Shown in pieces: positions 1 through 12,358 of a stretch of 64,000 bases of DNA (its first letter is position 1; each line of letters begins with the position of its first letter). Source of the stretch: Mimachlamys varia (taxonomy: Eukaryota > Mollusca > Bivalvia > Pectinida > Pectinidae); contig OX392535.1 of assembly GCA_947623455.1 (NCBI GenBank), positions 35,736,688 through 35,800,687 on the forward strand, written 5' to 3'. The translations under genes and the position numbers were made by a program. The notes beneath the pieces were generated by a model that saw only the letters and a list, made by a program, of their open reading frames with translations, did not search any database and was not told the DNA's origin.

Positions 1-1177
1 ATGCAAGCTAAATACTTCAGGGGGCACATCTCTATTTTTAACTGGCTATTCCCTCAAAATTTTAAAATATCTTGTTCTTTCTTTTAATATACCGAGGTAA
101 CAAGAAAAGTCTGAGACTATAGTTCGACAGAATTTCATGAAATTTGGATTTAAACCAATCAGTGGCCATGAAATGTCTCCCATTTTAGTTTTCACAAAAT
201 GAATACTGCCATTGCTTTTGTATTGCCAGATAACATATATATATATACATACCAAATGTCATTGAAATAGGACAATATTTAAATATGACAAATCAGAAGC
301 TTGTATTTGGCAGCCATCTTGGAATTGTTATGCCATATTTTTTGTTAATAATGATCGAGCGCTGTCACATTATCATCCCACAAAGTTTAATCATAATTTG
401 TAAAGTAGAAGAAAAGTTATTACAGGATACATTTTCAGCCAATCTGAGGCTGTGGTGGCCATCTTGGATGCTTCGTTTTTCCACAAAACGAATACTGCCA
501 ATGCCTTTGTATTGTTAGATTGTATGTACCAAATTTCATTTAAATCTGACAATATTCAAATTTCAACCAATCAGAGCCTTTATTTGGCGGCCATTTTGAA
601 TTGTAATGCAACAATTCTTTATTTGTATTGAGTGCCGTCATGTCGTCTCTCCCACCAAGTTTTTTCATAAAGTAGAATTTATTACAGGATAAGTTTTAAG
701 CCAATCAGAGGCTGTGACGGCCATCATGGAAGCTTGCTCCGTTAAAAAAGAGCAATTAAGGTCAACAAGACATCATGCTTATTCATATCATGTATGCTAA
801 GTTTGATGACAATTGCATCAGTAGTTATTTAAATAAGCTGGTTATTATTACCATGGGATGGGACAAGACAGGTCTACTCCACTATATGCCCCCTCATTTC
901 ATGGTAGGGGCGTGAAAAGGGCAGGGGGGCAGCTCTATGCAAAGTATCGAAAATGTACTTCAGGGGCAATTAACATCTCCATCTTGACCTGGCTATTTCA
1001 CCAATAAATTTTAAGATTCGTTGTAAACTGGGCAAATGTGTATAGCTGGAAAAAATTTTGTTTATTTTATCATATAAAAGGGGGACAACTCTCTACAAAG
1101 GGTCGAAAATGCAAAGTCATTTCAGGGGGCACATCTCCATATTGTAGTGTCTATTCTCACAAAATTGTTACAAAAAC
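1..1177. repeat. Degenerate nested repeats, no gene
   Basis: Two repeat types are visible. From about 120 to 760 a block with a period near 289 bp recurs about 2.5 times (shared words AATACTGCCA at 202 and 491, and CCAATCAG/CCAATCTG near 155, 437 and 699). A second unit with the words TTCAGGGGGCACATCTCC and GTTGTAAACTGGGCAAATG appears at about 16, 958 and 1122, and resumes at about 2340 and 2500 after the element at 1178-2234. Short ORFs here have no recognisable domain and reflect the repeats. A piece at 770-900 (TTATTTAAATAAGCTGGTTA) is an inverted copy of the sequence duplicated at 45.6-45.8 kb. Confidence 0.6.
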
Positions 1178-2234
1178 AAGAGGCCCAGTGGCCTTAACGG
1201 TAATCTGACTATAAATTTATCACTGGAAAAGGAATATATGCAATTATGTTACAGTATGTCTACAAAGGGTTATGTGAAATTGTTGTTGCATTTAATTAAC
1301 ACTTCAGCCAAAGTTTACATGTACCCTTATTTAAGTAGTGGACAAGAGAACCTGAGGGATGTTAGGTCAGCATTTTATGATTTATATTTGTCGAATGAAA
1401 AGATTTATCTGGTCTCTGCTTTTGTTATTTGAATCCACTTGATGCATCATTTCAGCCAAATTTCAGCTAAAATGCACATGATGAAACTTTGGAAAAGTTA
1501 AACTTTGTTTTTCAAGATGGAAGTGGAACTTGAGAACTAAAGTTTAAAATGTGTTTTCAAAATGGCGGTCATGGCGGCCATCTTGCACTTCTGACAATCC
1601 CCAATAATTAGAACACTTGGTCGGGACCATCTCAGGATCATTTCTGTCAAGTTTCAGTGCAATCCCACTGGTGGAACTTGAGAAGAAGTTTAAAATGTGT
1701 TTTCAAAATGGCGGTCATGGCGGCCATCTTGGATTTCTGACCGGCCCGAAAAATAAGAACACTTGGTCAAGACGATGTCAGGATCATTTCTGTCAAGTTT
1801 CAGTGCAATCCCATTGGTGGAACTTGGGAAGAAGTTTAAAAATGTGTTTTCAAAATGGCGGTCATGGTGGCCATCTTGGATTTCTGACCGGCCCGAAAAA
1901 TAAGAACACTTGGTCAAGACAATGTCAGGATCATTTCTGTCAAGTTTCAGTGCAATCCCACTGGTGGAACTTGAGAAGAAGTTTAAAATGTGTTTTCGAA
2001 ATGGCAGCCATGGTGGCCATCTTGGATTTCTGACCGGCCTGAAAAATAAGAACACTTGGTCAAGACGATGTCAGGATCATTTCTGTCAAGTTTCAGTGCA
2101 ATCCCACTGGTGGAACTTGAGAAGAAGTTTAAAATGTGAAAAGTTTACGGATGGCGGACGGCGGACGGCCTACGACGATGGATGGAGCATGAAGGTTATA
2201 GGTCATCCTGACCCTTCGGTTCAGATGACCTAAA
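1178..2234. repeat. Interspersed element with bivalve-style ends
   Basis: It begins with AAGAGGCCCAGTGGCCTTAA and ends with GGTTCAGATGACCTAAAAA. It interrupts the repeat found on both sides (host words at about 1122-1160 and 2240-2420). Similar ends are seen in reverse orientation at about 30883-31262, and a similar start at about 12359. The 3' part has the GGACGGCGGACGG motif. No protein domain is visible. Class unknown; it could be a non-autonomous transposon. Confidence 0.5.
1542..2140. repeat. 146-147 bp tandem repeat, four copies
   Basis: The word GTTTAAAATG recurs at 1542, 1688, 1834, 1981 and 2127, a period of 146-147 bp. Each unit carries an AAAATGGCGG-type word followed by GGCCATCTTGG, and a conserved stretch ending in GGTGGAACTTGAGAAGAAG. 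The 138-, 121- and 107-codon ORFs over this array on both strands are produced by the repeat and have no domain. Confidence 0.85.
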
Positions 2235-3343
2235 AACCTGTTGTAAAATGGGCAAAATGCATGGCTGGACAAATTTGATTCATTTTTTTCTACACAAAAG
2301 GGGATAACTCCCTGTTAAGGTTAGCAAACACAAAAATATTTCAGAGAGCACATCTCAATCCATTTTGAACTGGCAATTCCAACAAAATTTTTTTAAAGAT
2401 CCATTGTAAACTGAGCAAATGAATAGCTTTACAAAACTGTGTTCATTTTTTACGTAAAGGGGGATAACTCCCTGTAAAGGGTGGAAAATATAAAGTTACT
2501 TCAGGAGGCACATCTCCATATTGTACTGGTTATTCCCGCAAAATTTCAAAAATCTCTGTTAAAAATTGAGCGATTATGCATCGCCAAACAAAGTCCATCT
2601 ATGGACAGAGTCGAGACGAACAGACAGACACACATCGCACACATGAACGCACAACTTTTAAATTGCCAAGTTGTGTGCACCATAGCAAACAATATGTGAA
2701 CGTCGGGTGCATGATTTATGCACGATGTACGCATGCAGGTTTTGGTGCATTATACGTTACCACAACTAATTTATTCGCAGTCAGAGTTGACTCAATAACT
2801 CACGAAGTGAGACGTATAAATTTAACGAAAGGCCCAGAGCGCCTGTATTGCTCACCTGGATACATTGGTATCTAGGTAATCATGGTAAAATATTTTCTAA
2901 AAAGATCCCATAGACAGCAACACCTCAAAGACCAATTGATGAAGCATATCAGTATAAATTAAAAGTTTGGTTAATTGGTTGGAATCTCATCTGTTTTCGA
3001 GTTCAACTGAGAAACTATGGGTGTACAGACTCCAACATCACTGCTAATATCAAAATTGTGTTGGTCTCTTAATGCCCAGCAATTGAATATATAGTTTTGG
3101 GGATCTCAACCGCTTAAAAGTAAATTATGATTCAGAAATTGATTACGCAAGGGCGGGGTTCACCCTGGGAAAAATCATAATATATATATTTTTTTTACTA
3201 TATACACTATACATTATACAACATAAGATATAGCGCCCTACCTACCTACATAAGGCGCTAACTACTTGTCCTATACCACCTGGCTAATAACTCCCTATGT
3301 GTGTGTATGTATGTGTGTGTGCCAAGCAATGGTATTCTATTGT
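2235..3343. other. Gene-free stretch
   Basis: The first 300 bases continue the degenerate repeat seen in 1-1177 (GGGATAACTCCCTGT words at about 2300 and 2462). A GACAGACACACA-rich stretch lies near 2620-2650 and a short TG-rich tract at 3298-3320. No exon, RNA gene or domain was recognised. Confidence 0.5.
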
Positions 3344-4704
3344 CAGGGCTCGACACTAACTTTTTAAGGCACTTTCTCTGTCGGGCAAGTGAGTGAAAAT
3401 TTTTGTCCCCCGAAAATATTACACTGTTTAATGGCTAGTAGACTATTGGAGTACAATCAAATGTGTATTGTAACAAGTATTATGCGTAATTATATGTCTC
3501 GCTTTCCCAACCGTTAAAATTAGAATGAGAAGTCATAGATACAGCAAGATGATATTAGTAACTTCTATTTAATAGAAGTAGTTTCTATTTAATGACATAT
3601 CAATAACACTGTAAATAATGAATGCTATCGTAAATTCTCAAAATTCCCATGTTTTTGCCCCAAAACAGCAAAACCTGCAAATAAATTTCCTCCAAATTTC
3701 AGTAAGCTTGATCTTCAGTTTGATAATATTAGTAACTACCCAAAGTTTAATTGAATCCGATATCGGTAACACTATAAAAAGTGGACTTTAACTCAAATTC
3801 TCAAAATTCCCATGTTTTTGCCCCAAAACACCAAAACCTGAAACACGATTAATTTTAAATCGAGGTTAGGTATTAAGTATGATGGTTTGAGTAATGTGAC
3901 CTACTTTCAATGCAATTGGATAATTATAACACTGTGAAAAGTGGACTTTAACGCAAATTTTGACACCGCCGTCGGAAAAGTAACACCTAAGTCTCGCTTT
4001 CTCAACTATAGTCGAGGCGAGACAAAAATTGTATGTTGCAATGTCCTACCTGATGGATATGATATTTGGTAAAAGAAAGCTATTGGTATCTTCAATAAAA
4101 ATGTGTCGAGCTCTGGAAAGACCCAGCTCCACAAATTGTAACAGGACCTAAAAAACATGACACTCGATTTCTCATCATTCTGTTGCGATACATATTTACT
4201 TTCCATTTATGATATTTTCTCTAGATCTTCTGTTTCAACTACGTTCATCTTATTTATCTGGTTTAGTATAAAACCCAAACGAAAGCTAATTAGTGTTCTG
4301 ACATGCTGTCAAACTTTATTTTAAATCTAGATCTCTAAAGCGCTTAAATGGTGAACTGTACATGTTAAATCATTCATTCAAATGCTTCAATGACTACGAC
4401 AATTAGGGATGTACTAATGTACGGATCGTCAATTGCTTTGTCTCTTTGACGTTCGCTGTGTTATAAAAGTCAGAGACAGGTTGTTTTAACAAAACAAGAT
4501 ATGTTGAACTTAGATAGCAGGGGTTCCGGGACAACAACTTTTAATAGAAATCTACAGTATATTCATATTTTAATTAACAGATTTATACGAGGTATACAGA
4601 ATTTTGTACTTGACTTATCGGGAAGGTAGTGTGGACAATCTGCCTACCCGACATGGGATTGTACCTGCCCCGGGCAGTCAGGCAATCCTTAATGCTGAGC
4701 CCTG
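3344..4704. mobile_element. TIR DNA element, CAGGG termini, 5-bp TSD
   Basis: The left end reads CAGGGCTCGACACTAAC and the right end CCTTAATGCTGAGCCCTG, so the ends are imperfect terminal inverted repeats. The pentamer ATTGT flanks both sides (3339-3343 and 4705-4709). CAGGG termini suggest the hAT superfamily, and a 5-bp duplication would place it in a short-TSD subgroup (inference). The interior has no transposase ORF. It contains a roughly 160-bp internal duplication (word TTCTCAAAATTCCCATG at about 3637 and 3797), so the element is non-autonomous. The left flank resembles a decayed unit of the minisatellite that starts at the right end. Confidence 0.75.
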
Positions 4705-6739
4705 ATTGTTACTAGGGCGGGGATCACAACCAAGGTATATAATTGTTATAGGGCGGGATCACAACCAAGGTATATAATTGTTATAGGGTGGAGATCACAA
4801 CCAAGGTATATAATTGTTACTAGGGCGGGGATCACAACCAAGGTATATAATTGTTATAGGGCGGAGATCACAACCAAGGTATATAATTGTTATAAGGCGG
4901 GGATCACAACTAAGGTATATAATTGTTATAGGGCGGGATCACAACCAAGGTATATAATTGTTATAGGGTGGAGATCACAACCAAGGTATATAATTGTTAT
5001 AGGGCGGGATCACAACCAAGGTATATAATTGTTATAGGGTGGAGATCACAACCAAGGAATATTATTGTTACTAGGGCGGGGATCACAACCAAGGTATATA
5101 ATTGTTACTAGGGCGGGGATCACAACCAAGGTATATAATTGTTAAAGGGCGGGGATCAAAACCAAGGTATATAATTGTTACTAGGGCGGGGATCACAAAC
5201 AAGGTATATAATTGTTATAGGGCAGGGATCACAACCAAGGTATATAATTGTTAAAAGGCGGGAATCACAACCAAGGTTTATAATTGTTAAAGGGCGGGGA
5301 TCACAACCAAGGTATATAATTGTTAAAGGGTGGGGTTCACAACCAAGGTATATAATTGTTATAGGGCGGAGATCACAACCAAGGTATATAATTGTTATAG
5401 GGCAGAGATCACAACCAAGGTATATAATTGTTACAGGGCGGAGATCACAACCAAGGTATATAATTGTTATAGGGCGGAGATCACAACCAAGGTATATAAT
5501 TGTTACTAGGGCGGGGATCACAACCAAGGTATATAATTGTTACAGGGCGGGGATCACAACCAAGGTATATAATTGTTACTAGGGTGGGGATCACAACCAA
5601 GGTATATAATTGTTAAAGGGCGGGGATCACGACCAAGGTATATAATTGTTACTAGGGCGGGGATCACAACCAAGGTATATAATTGTTACTAGGGCGGGGA
5701 TCACAACCAAGGTATATAATTGTTATAGGGCGGAGATCACAACCAAGGTATATAATTGTTACTAGGGCGGGGATCACAACCAAGGTATATAATTGTTATA
5801 GGGCGGAGATCACAACCAAGGTATATAATTGTTATAGGGCGGGGATCACAACCAAGGTATATAATTGTTACTAGGGCGGGGATCACAACCAAGGTATATA
5901 ATTGTTATAGGGCGGGGATCACAACCAAGGTATATAATTGTTACTAGGGTGGAGATCACAACCAAGGTATATAATTGTTATAGGGTGGAGATCACAACCA
6001 AAGTATATAATTGTTACAGGGCAGAGATCACAACCAAGGTATATAATTGTTATAGGGCGGGGATCACAACCAAGGTATATAATTGTTACTAGGGCGGGGA
6101 TCACAACCAAGGTATATAATTGTTATAGGGCAGAGATCACAACCAAGGTATATAATTGTTATAGGGCAGAGATCACAACCAAGGTATATAATTGTTATAG
6201 GGCGGGGATCACAACCAAGGTATATAATTGTTACAGGGCAGAGATCACAACCAAGGTATATAATTGTTATAGGGCGGGGATCACAACCAAGGTATATAAT
6301 TGTTACAGAGCAGAGATCACAACCAAGGTATATAATTGTTACAGGGCGGGGATCACAACCAAGGTATATAATTGTTACAGGGCGGGGATCACAACCAAGG
6401 TATATAATTGTTATAGGGCGGGGATCACAACCAAGGTATATAATTGTTATAGCGCAGAGATCACAACCAAGGAATATAATTGTCATAGGGCAGAGATCAC
6501 AACCAAGGTATATAATTGTTATAGGGCGGGGATCCCAACCAAGGTATATAATTGTTACTAGGGCGGGGATCACAACCAAGGTATATACAATGTAATTGTT
6601 ATAGCGCAGAGATCACAACCAAGGAATATAATTGTTATAGGGCAGAGATCACAACCAAGGTATATAATTGTTACTAGGGCCGGGATCACAACCAAGGTAT
6701 ATAATTGTTATAGGGCGGAGATCACAACCAAGGTATATA
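4705..6739. repeat. 36-38 bp minisatellite, about 55 copies
   Basis: Near-identical units contain GATCACAACCAAGGTATATA followed by ATTGTTATAGGGCGGG. Units are 36 bp, or 38 bp when the spacer reads TTACTAGGGCGGGG. Because 36 is divisible by 3, the array generates repetitive ORFs on both strands (12-residue repeats such as GITTKVYNCYRA). These are not genes. No unique spacers separate the units, so this is not CRISPR. The array starts at the end of the TIR element and stops where a CAGTCAAACCTCGATTATTC terminus sits at a TA. Confidence 0.95.
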
Positions 6740-6900
6740 CAGTCAAACCTCGATTATTCGAATTTCTCGATGTGTCGAACTTTTGGCAAAACACTACTTA
6801 TTTACTATTCAAGAATTGAACTTCTATGAATCAATTTTTTCGCTGTATCAAAGTTTTAATCTGATCCGTTCAATATGAAAACATTGAAATTACAAATAAT
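6740..6900. mobile_element. Mariner/pogo-like terminus (fragment)
   Basis: CAGTCAAACCTCGATTATTC follows a TA dinucleotide directly at the end of the minisatellite. This is the style of a Tc1/mariner (pogo or Tigger-like) terminus. I did not find a matching right end, so only a fragment is claimed. Confidence 0.35.
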
Positions 6901-7345
6901 AAATGGAAGTGAAAATCTATTCCCTTCTTCCAACGGATGTTTCTGACAAAATTTGGTTCAAATCTATCATGTACTTTATGACTAGAAGGGATTTAAAAGG
7001 CTTTTCCTCTATTTCCCCTATTGGGCCCTACCTGCTCTGGCCCCAAGGGGGTCAGAGTCACCATTTACACAAGTTTCTGACAAAATTTGGTGCAAATCCT
7101 TTCAATACTTCATGGCAAGTAGGGATTTAAAAGGCCTTTCCCCTATTGAACCTGGCCCCTCCAGCCCTAGGGGGAGGGGGATTTAGATTAACCATTTATA
7201 CAAAATCTGTTCCCTCTTCCAAAGGATGTTTCTGACCAAATTTGGTTCAAATCTATCGAGTACTTTATGTTAGTAGCGATTTAAAAGGCTTTTCCCTCTA
7301 TTTCTCTTATTTGGCCATGCCCCTCCGACCCCAGGGTTATAATAC
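6901..7345. repeat. Interspersed repeat, three degenerate units
   Basis: The words TTCTGACAAAATTTGGTTCA, TTTAAAAGGCTTTTCC and CCCTATTG recur at about 6940-7030, 7075-7150 and 7225-7310. A related piece lies at about 8888-9160, ending in GTTGACGGACGAAGGACAG. No coding potential. Confidence 0.5.
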
Positions 7346-8887
7346 TGGATAGACATGTCATATTCCTTTAAATATCGGTAAAATCAATACCCATCGGTTA
7401 CAAAGTAATATTTTCATATGTGCCAAGTACTTATTTTGCAGATGATGAATTGTTTCCAACTTTGTTGCATACTGTTGCTTTTAGTGTGCGTCGATATGAC
7501 CAAGATAACGGCCAATGAAATTTATCAGAAAAAATGTAAATGCATAACCAAAATTATTTATTGAGATTTCTGGGAGTAATTATGGATAGTCTTACGTCAT
7601 CACGACAAAACCGACATGTATTAAGGTCACTCGGTTCCTTTGTCAATATCCATAGGAATTTTATGAAATTTCGCTCAAACGTTTACTAGTGTATAAAGAA
7701 CAAGTATTTTTGTTGTAATTGGCCGAAAAACTGCAGAAATCTTTTTTGGGTGAAAAACTGATATTTTCAGGGAAAACACCAGAAAGCGCGAAATCAACAA
7801 CTAACATATTACGTTTTAATGTATTACAATCTTAAAGTTATATATACATATAAAACAGAAAAGAAGGCAAATATTTTACGTTTCGTATTACTGTTATTCA
7901 ACAAAACAAACAATTATATGTATGTTTTTTATCAACATTTTCAAATATCAAAACATTGTGTGGATGAAAAACTGATTTTTTAAAGTTATGTTTTGAAGAA
8001 ACAATCCTTATTTAACAAAGCATGAAAAAATTGAACCAAAAAACATTATTTAACTTAAAATTTGGGGAAAATAATCAGAATTATTGGTTTTTTTTATTTC
8101 AATTGCCTCCCCTTTCACTGCAACTGGACTTAATTGTAGGAGGTATATATTTTCCTATATCACATATAATGCGTTGAAAGTAGTGGGATACTAGGTTTAT
8201 CGATTGCTTTAGCCTGATTTGAATGTATCCACTCGCCTGGTATCAGATTACACAGAAAATAGTTTATAACTAGCATTTATTGAATAGTGATATCATCAGA
8301 ACATGTTGAATTAAATATCAAATAAATATAAAGCAATGTGTTTGTTTAATGATGCAGTTGTAAAGAATTGAAGCGAACATATAGGTTGTCTTGGTGTTTA
8401 CATTACTAATAGATGAATGAGGGTGAGTGGGGAACCCGCTTATGAAACTCACAGCATGACATCGTTGTAGATAAAGACACACACGCATGTTACCAGTTCC
8501 AAGTCCTTGTATTCACTCCCAAACATATGTTTTACATAAACAGATTTCTCATAAATGGGAATAACTCAAGAACATTGGAGTTACTAATTACCTCCCCTAT
8601 ACCATACTGTATTGTTTACAAAACACGTTTACATAAGATCAGGTTGATATAGTCGATAATGACGCAAACAACTTAACCTTCTAGCGTTTACATTGCTTCT
8701 AGCAGACGCTTGGGTCTTTGCCGGATTGCAAATTGCATGATCATCGGCGTATGTATGGTGACTTTCTTACCCACGATAGGTATCAAATGTTATATCCGTC
8801 AAAGCGGCCATGTTTTTGCCAAGAACGATAATCAACGGACCGAGAGACCTTAAGCAAAACCTAACAACAATGTAAACAAAATCCACC
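7346..8887. other. Gene-free AT-rich stretch
   Basis: No ORF with a recognisable domain, no tRNA or rRNA and no clear tandem repeat was seen. Nothing can be assigned. Confidence 0.4.
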
Positions 8888-9160
8888 CTTATTTTGGACC
8901 TGTTCAGCATTTTATGACAAGAAGGGATTTTAAATGCTTTTCCTCTATCCCTCCTGTTGGGCCAATGCCTCTATGAGGGGCCAGAATCGATCACTATTTA
9001 TACAAAATCTGTTCCCCTTCCCCCAAGGATGTTTCTGACTCCAAATTTGGTCAAAATCCAATCAGGACTTTTAAATGAAATGTAGCGATTCAAAACAAAT
9101 GTTGACGGACGAAGGACAGCTACCAATTGTTAGTAGCCATTGCTCGGTTCCAGAAAAGAA
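8888..9160. repeat. Repeat remnant with GACGGACG 3' end
   Basis: It resembles the units at 6901-7345 (AAGGATGTTTCTGAC, CAAATTTGG) and ends in GTTGACGGACGAAGGACAGC. The following 9161-9620 holds nothing recognisable. Confidence 0.4.
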
Positions 9161-9620
9161 TTTTATCTAATTATACCAATCTAGCTTCATAACCACTTTG
9201 GCCCTGTCTCTCATCCCCTTCCATAATAATATGATGCAAATTATCAATTTTGACGGGATAATTTCATCGCACGTCAAGACCTACATTGTACATTAAGAGA
9301 TTCAGAGGTTAACAGGTATATGCCATACTTACAATTTTTAATCATCATATCCCATGAATACTACAGATTCTAAACAAATGCCTTTGATACACAGACTGCA
9401 TAGTAGTTTTAGAGAATTTGTTTATAGCCAAATTGCCCACTTGTCAGGCCCTGCACCTCAGCTCTATTATTTGTACAATTTTCAGACAAATTTGGTTAAT
9501 TCCTATCATTGGTTAAGGAGAAGTAATCATTTTAAAAAATTGCTGTTGTATGCATGACGGATGCCACTGCATGTCATAAGCTCACTCTGGTCCTACATAC
9601 TGGATGTGCTAACCCATACC

Positions 9621-10735
9621 AAAATTTGCTAACAAGAAGCACATGAGCAGCACACGAGAAACTCACATGAGAACTAACATCATTTTCTCATGTGCATTTT
9701 AACATGCAAATGAGGCTGAAAGCTCACATGAAAAAAGCTCACGTGAGGAAAAAAGCTCACGTGAGGAAAAAAGCTCACGTGAGGAAAAAAGCTCACGTGA
9801 AAAAAGCTCACATGAGGAAAATAAGCTCACATGTGCAATATTCAAAATAAAACGGCCGGGCCCCTCAGTGAATTAGAAAAGTTCAAAACATTTTCATGTG
9901 ATTCAGACTGTTCTATTGATTTAATAACAGATTATAGATGTACTTGTCATTAAAGGTTAGCTGAACCCTAAACAACTTTAACTCACAGCTATATAGTTGT
10001 ATGTGCCATTTCTGTCAGACTTTTAATCACTCTTTGAAATTGAAGGCCAATATTTCAGAAAGTCTTAATTTAACATACTGATTTATAATATTGATCTTGT
10101 TTCATAAACATTGTAATTATACTTAAACCTTGCTTATGCATGTACATGTATAGACGGAGTTACAATTGCAGTACACTATAGCTACACCATTAAGCTTCTG
10201 TCAGTCAAATTCCTTCAGAACAATATTGCATTTTAGATATTGGAATTATCAACTAGTTTGTAATCTGTGCTAATATGTGGAAATTGGTTTTTATAATCAT
10301 GCAAAACAAAACACATTACCTTATTAACCATATGTATACAGTAATAGTATCATGTGATATCACAGTTATCCATAAATCCCATTTAATCCTGGAGCCATGT
10401 GCAGATGCAACAACCTTGTGTCGGCCATTTTGCCAGATTCAAAAATGGCAGTTAAAGTTTGAGAGGGAAGTGGCAGATAAGTGGATGTATATAAAGGAAT
10501 AGCTCACGTGAGCAGAGATTTCCTAACATGAGCTTATGTAAGAATATATTTCCTCATGTGAGGAAAATTATGCACATGTGCAATTGAGGTGAGGAATTTC
10601 CTTACTAACATGAACCACCCTAAAGCTCATGTGCTAAGCTTAATTTGCATACATTTCTAACATGTTTCTCGTGTGCTGCTCATGAGCTACTCATGAGTTT
10701 CTCATGTGCAAAGGTTAGGTTTTTCTGTACGGGAA
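9621..10735. mobile_element. Foldback element rich in CACGTG palindromes
   Basis: The left end contains ATGAGCAGCACACGAGAAAC (about 9642) and the right end contains its reverse complement GTTTCTCGTGTGCTGCTCAT (about 10663), so the outer parts form an imperfect inverted repeat. Inside the left arm an 18-bp unit with GCTCACGTGAGG recurs several times (9736-9800), and the same palindrome recurs at 10502. Related CTCACATG and CTCATGTG words fill both arms. There is no transposase ORF. Probably a non-autonomous foldback transposon. Confidence 0.6.
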
Positions 10736-11343
10736 ATACTGGAGGGAATTTAGGGAATATAATTATAATGCAGCTACAACTGCAAACCTGCTAATTTCTA
10801 GAAGGGTTTTTGAACTCGAGAACTTAATTGTTAAAGTTTACATAGACTTTTAGAATCTGGATATGTTTTAAACAGTTGACATAATATATAGGATCAAAAT
10901 AGTTCACCTTTAAAATGCTTATGATGTGCCTTATTTTATTAATAAATGAAAAAAGACAATAAAACCTAAGCTTGGGTGTAACGTACGATTCATCGATGTA
11001 CCATGATTTGTCAGTCCACAATACGATTCACGATACAGAAGGGCTCAAATCGATACTTACGATTTACAAAAATAAAGTTTAATCTGCTACGAGATCGAAT
11101 ATATTATCATTACTACTGTAGTTCCATCAACATCAAATGCGGGAAAATAAGAAACTGACCGTTTCTACCAGCTTTATACTTACAGTGAAGTAACATGTAC
11201 GTGTTCTGCATCTCGCCAAGTAAGTGGGGGCTATTTTTCAAGATTCAAAAACATTCCTTCACTCTTTGAATCTTACCCGAGAAATTAGTATTCTGTTTTA
11301 CTACCCCACAAATGACACTTTCCCAATTCTGATGCATACCAAC
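10736..11343. other. Gene-free AT-rich stretch
   Basis: Short ORFs only; nothing recognised. Confidence 0.4.
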
Positions 11344-11756
11344 CAGTGTTTTTCCTGGATATTTTGGGAAAAATTCAATTTGCCAAATTGGGAAAAAAAT
11401 TAGCGCGAACAGGCAATAAATTGGGAAAAAAATAAAACCCAATCACACTCATTAAATGTTCCATGCTAACAAATTTTACAGTGCATATTGTATCATTTAG
11501 CTTTATGGTATGGTAAACAATGAAAACAAAGGGGAGTTACATGGTGAGTCGAGTCCGAGTCACAGACCCACTCACTGATTATTTCTTTTAATGATTTTTT
11601 ATTTATTATAACAACATGTGCGTGTCCTTTTTTTCCGGATTTTGAAATGTCATAATAATTGGGAATTTTCAAGTTGATTTTGGGAAAAATAACAATAAAA
11701 CGCATTGGGAATGGGGTCGTTTGGCGTACCCAGTTATATAGGCAGGAAAAACACTG
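11344..11756. mobile_element. 413-bp MITE, CAGTG termini, 5-bp TSD
   Basis: The left end CAGTGTTTTTCCTG and the right end CAGGAAAAACACTG are perfect 14-bp inverted repeats. The pentamer CCAAC duplicates on both sides (11339-11343 and 11757-11761). There is no ORF of interest. The termini and 5-bp duplication suggest the same broad (hAT-like) group as the element at 3344-4704. Confidence 0.8.
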
Positions 11757-12358
11757 CCAACATCATATTCAATCAATTTTGAATTTGTAAAAGGTTTCTT
11801 GCCCTTTTATAATTAGCTGTGGTTATAAATGTATATATAATTATATATATTATTCTGAACACTAATGAATCTTTTCTATTTTTAGTTACAAGTATAAGGT
11901 CTGTTTGTGAGTGTTGTGTGATGGGAATATCGCAATTAATTTTGTGATTGAATGACTTAATTATATGTATATCAAATAAGTTTGATAAAATGAAAAGTAG
12001 TAATTGCTCCCTGAAAAATGATTCATTAATTTATTAAAAAATTGAAAACACATTTTCTATCATGAACTAAAGCACTATTTTTTTATATGTCCAACAGATT
12101 TATTCATAATGATTGTGCTGTTGTGTTATTGTTGGTTAAAGTTAGAAATTTCAGCAATGTAATGCTGAAAAAGTAGTTCCCTGTCACTTATTAATTGGGA
12201 ATTATTCAATCCAAATAGACTCGAACAAGCCAACTCAAAAAACCTGTCCATTTGGATAATCTATAGAACAAGGGAGATAAGCATGCAAGTTTTATCTGTT
12301 TATAGTACAAGGGAGGTAACATGTAAGTTTTTGTTATACAAAAAAATTCCTTTACAGA
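11757..12358. other. Gene-free stretch
   Basis: AT-rich sequence without recognisable genes or structured RNAs. Confidence 0.4.

Noticed and set aside
1617..2233. ORFs of 107-138 codons
   Set aside because: They are translations of a 147-bp non-coding tandem repeat on both strands.
5156..6595. Repetitive ORFs on both strands of the 36-bp array
   Set aside because: A unit length divisible by three and free of stops gives repeat peptides; no domain.
4705..6739. CRISPR array
   Set aside because: Repeats are the right length but directly adjacent with no unique spacers, in a eukaryotic genome with no cas genes.
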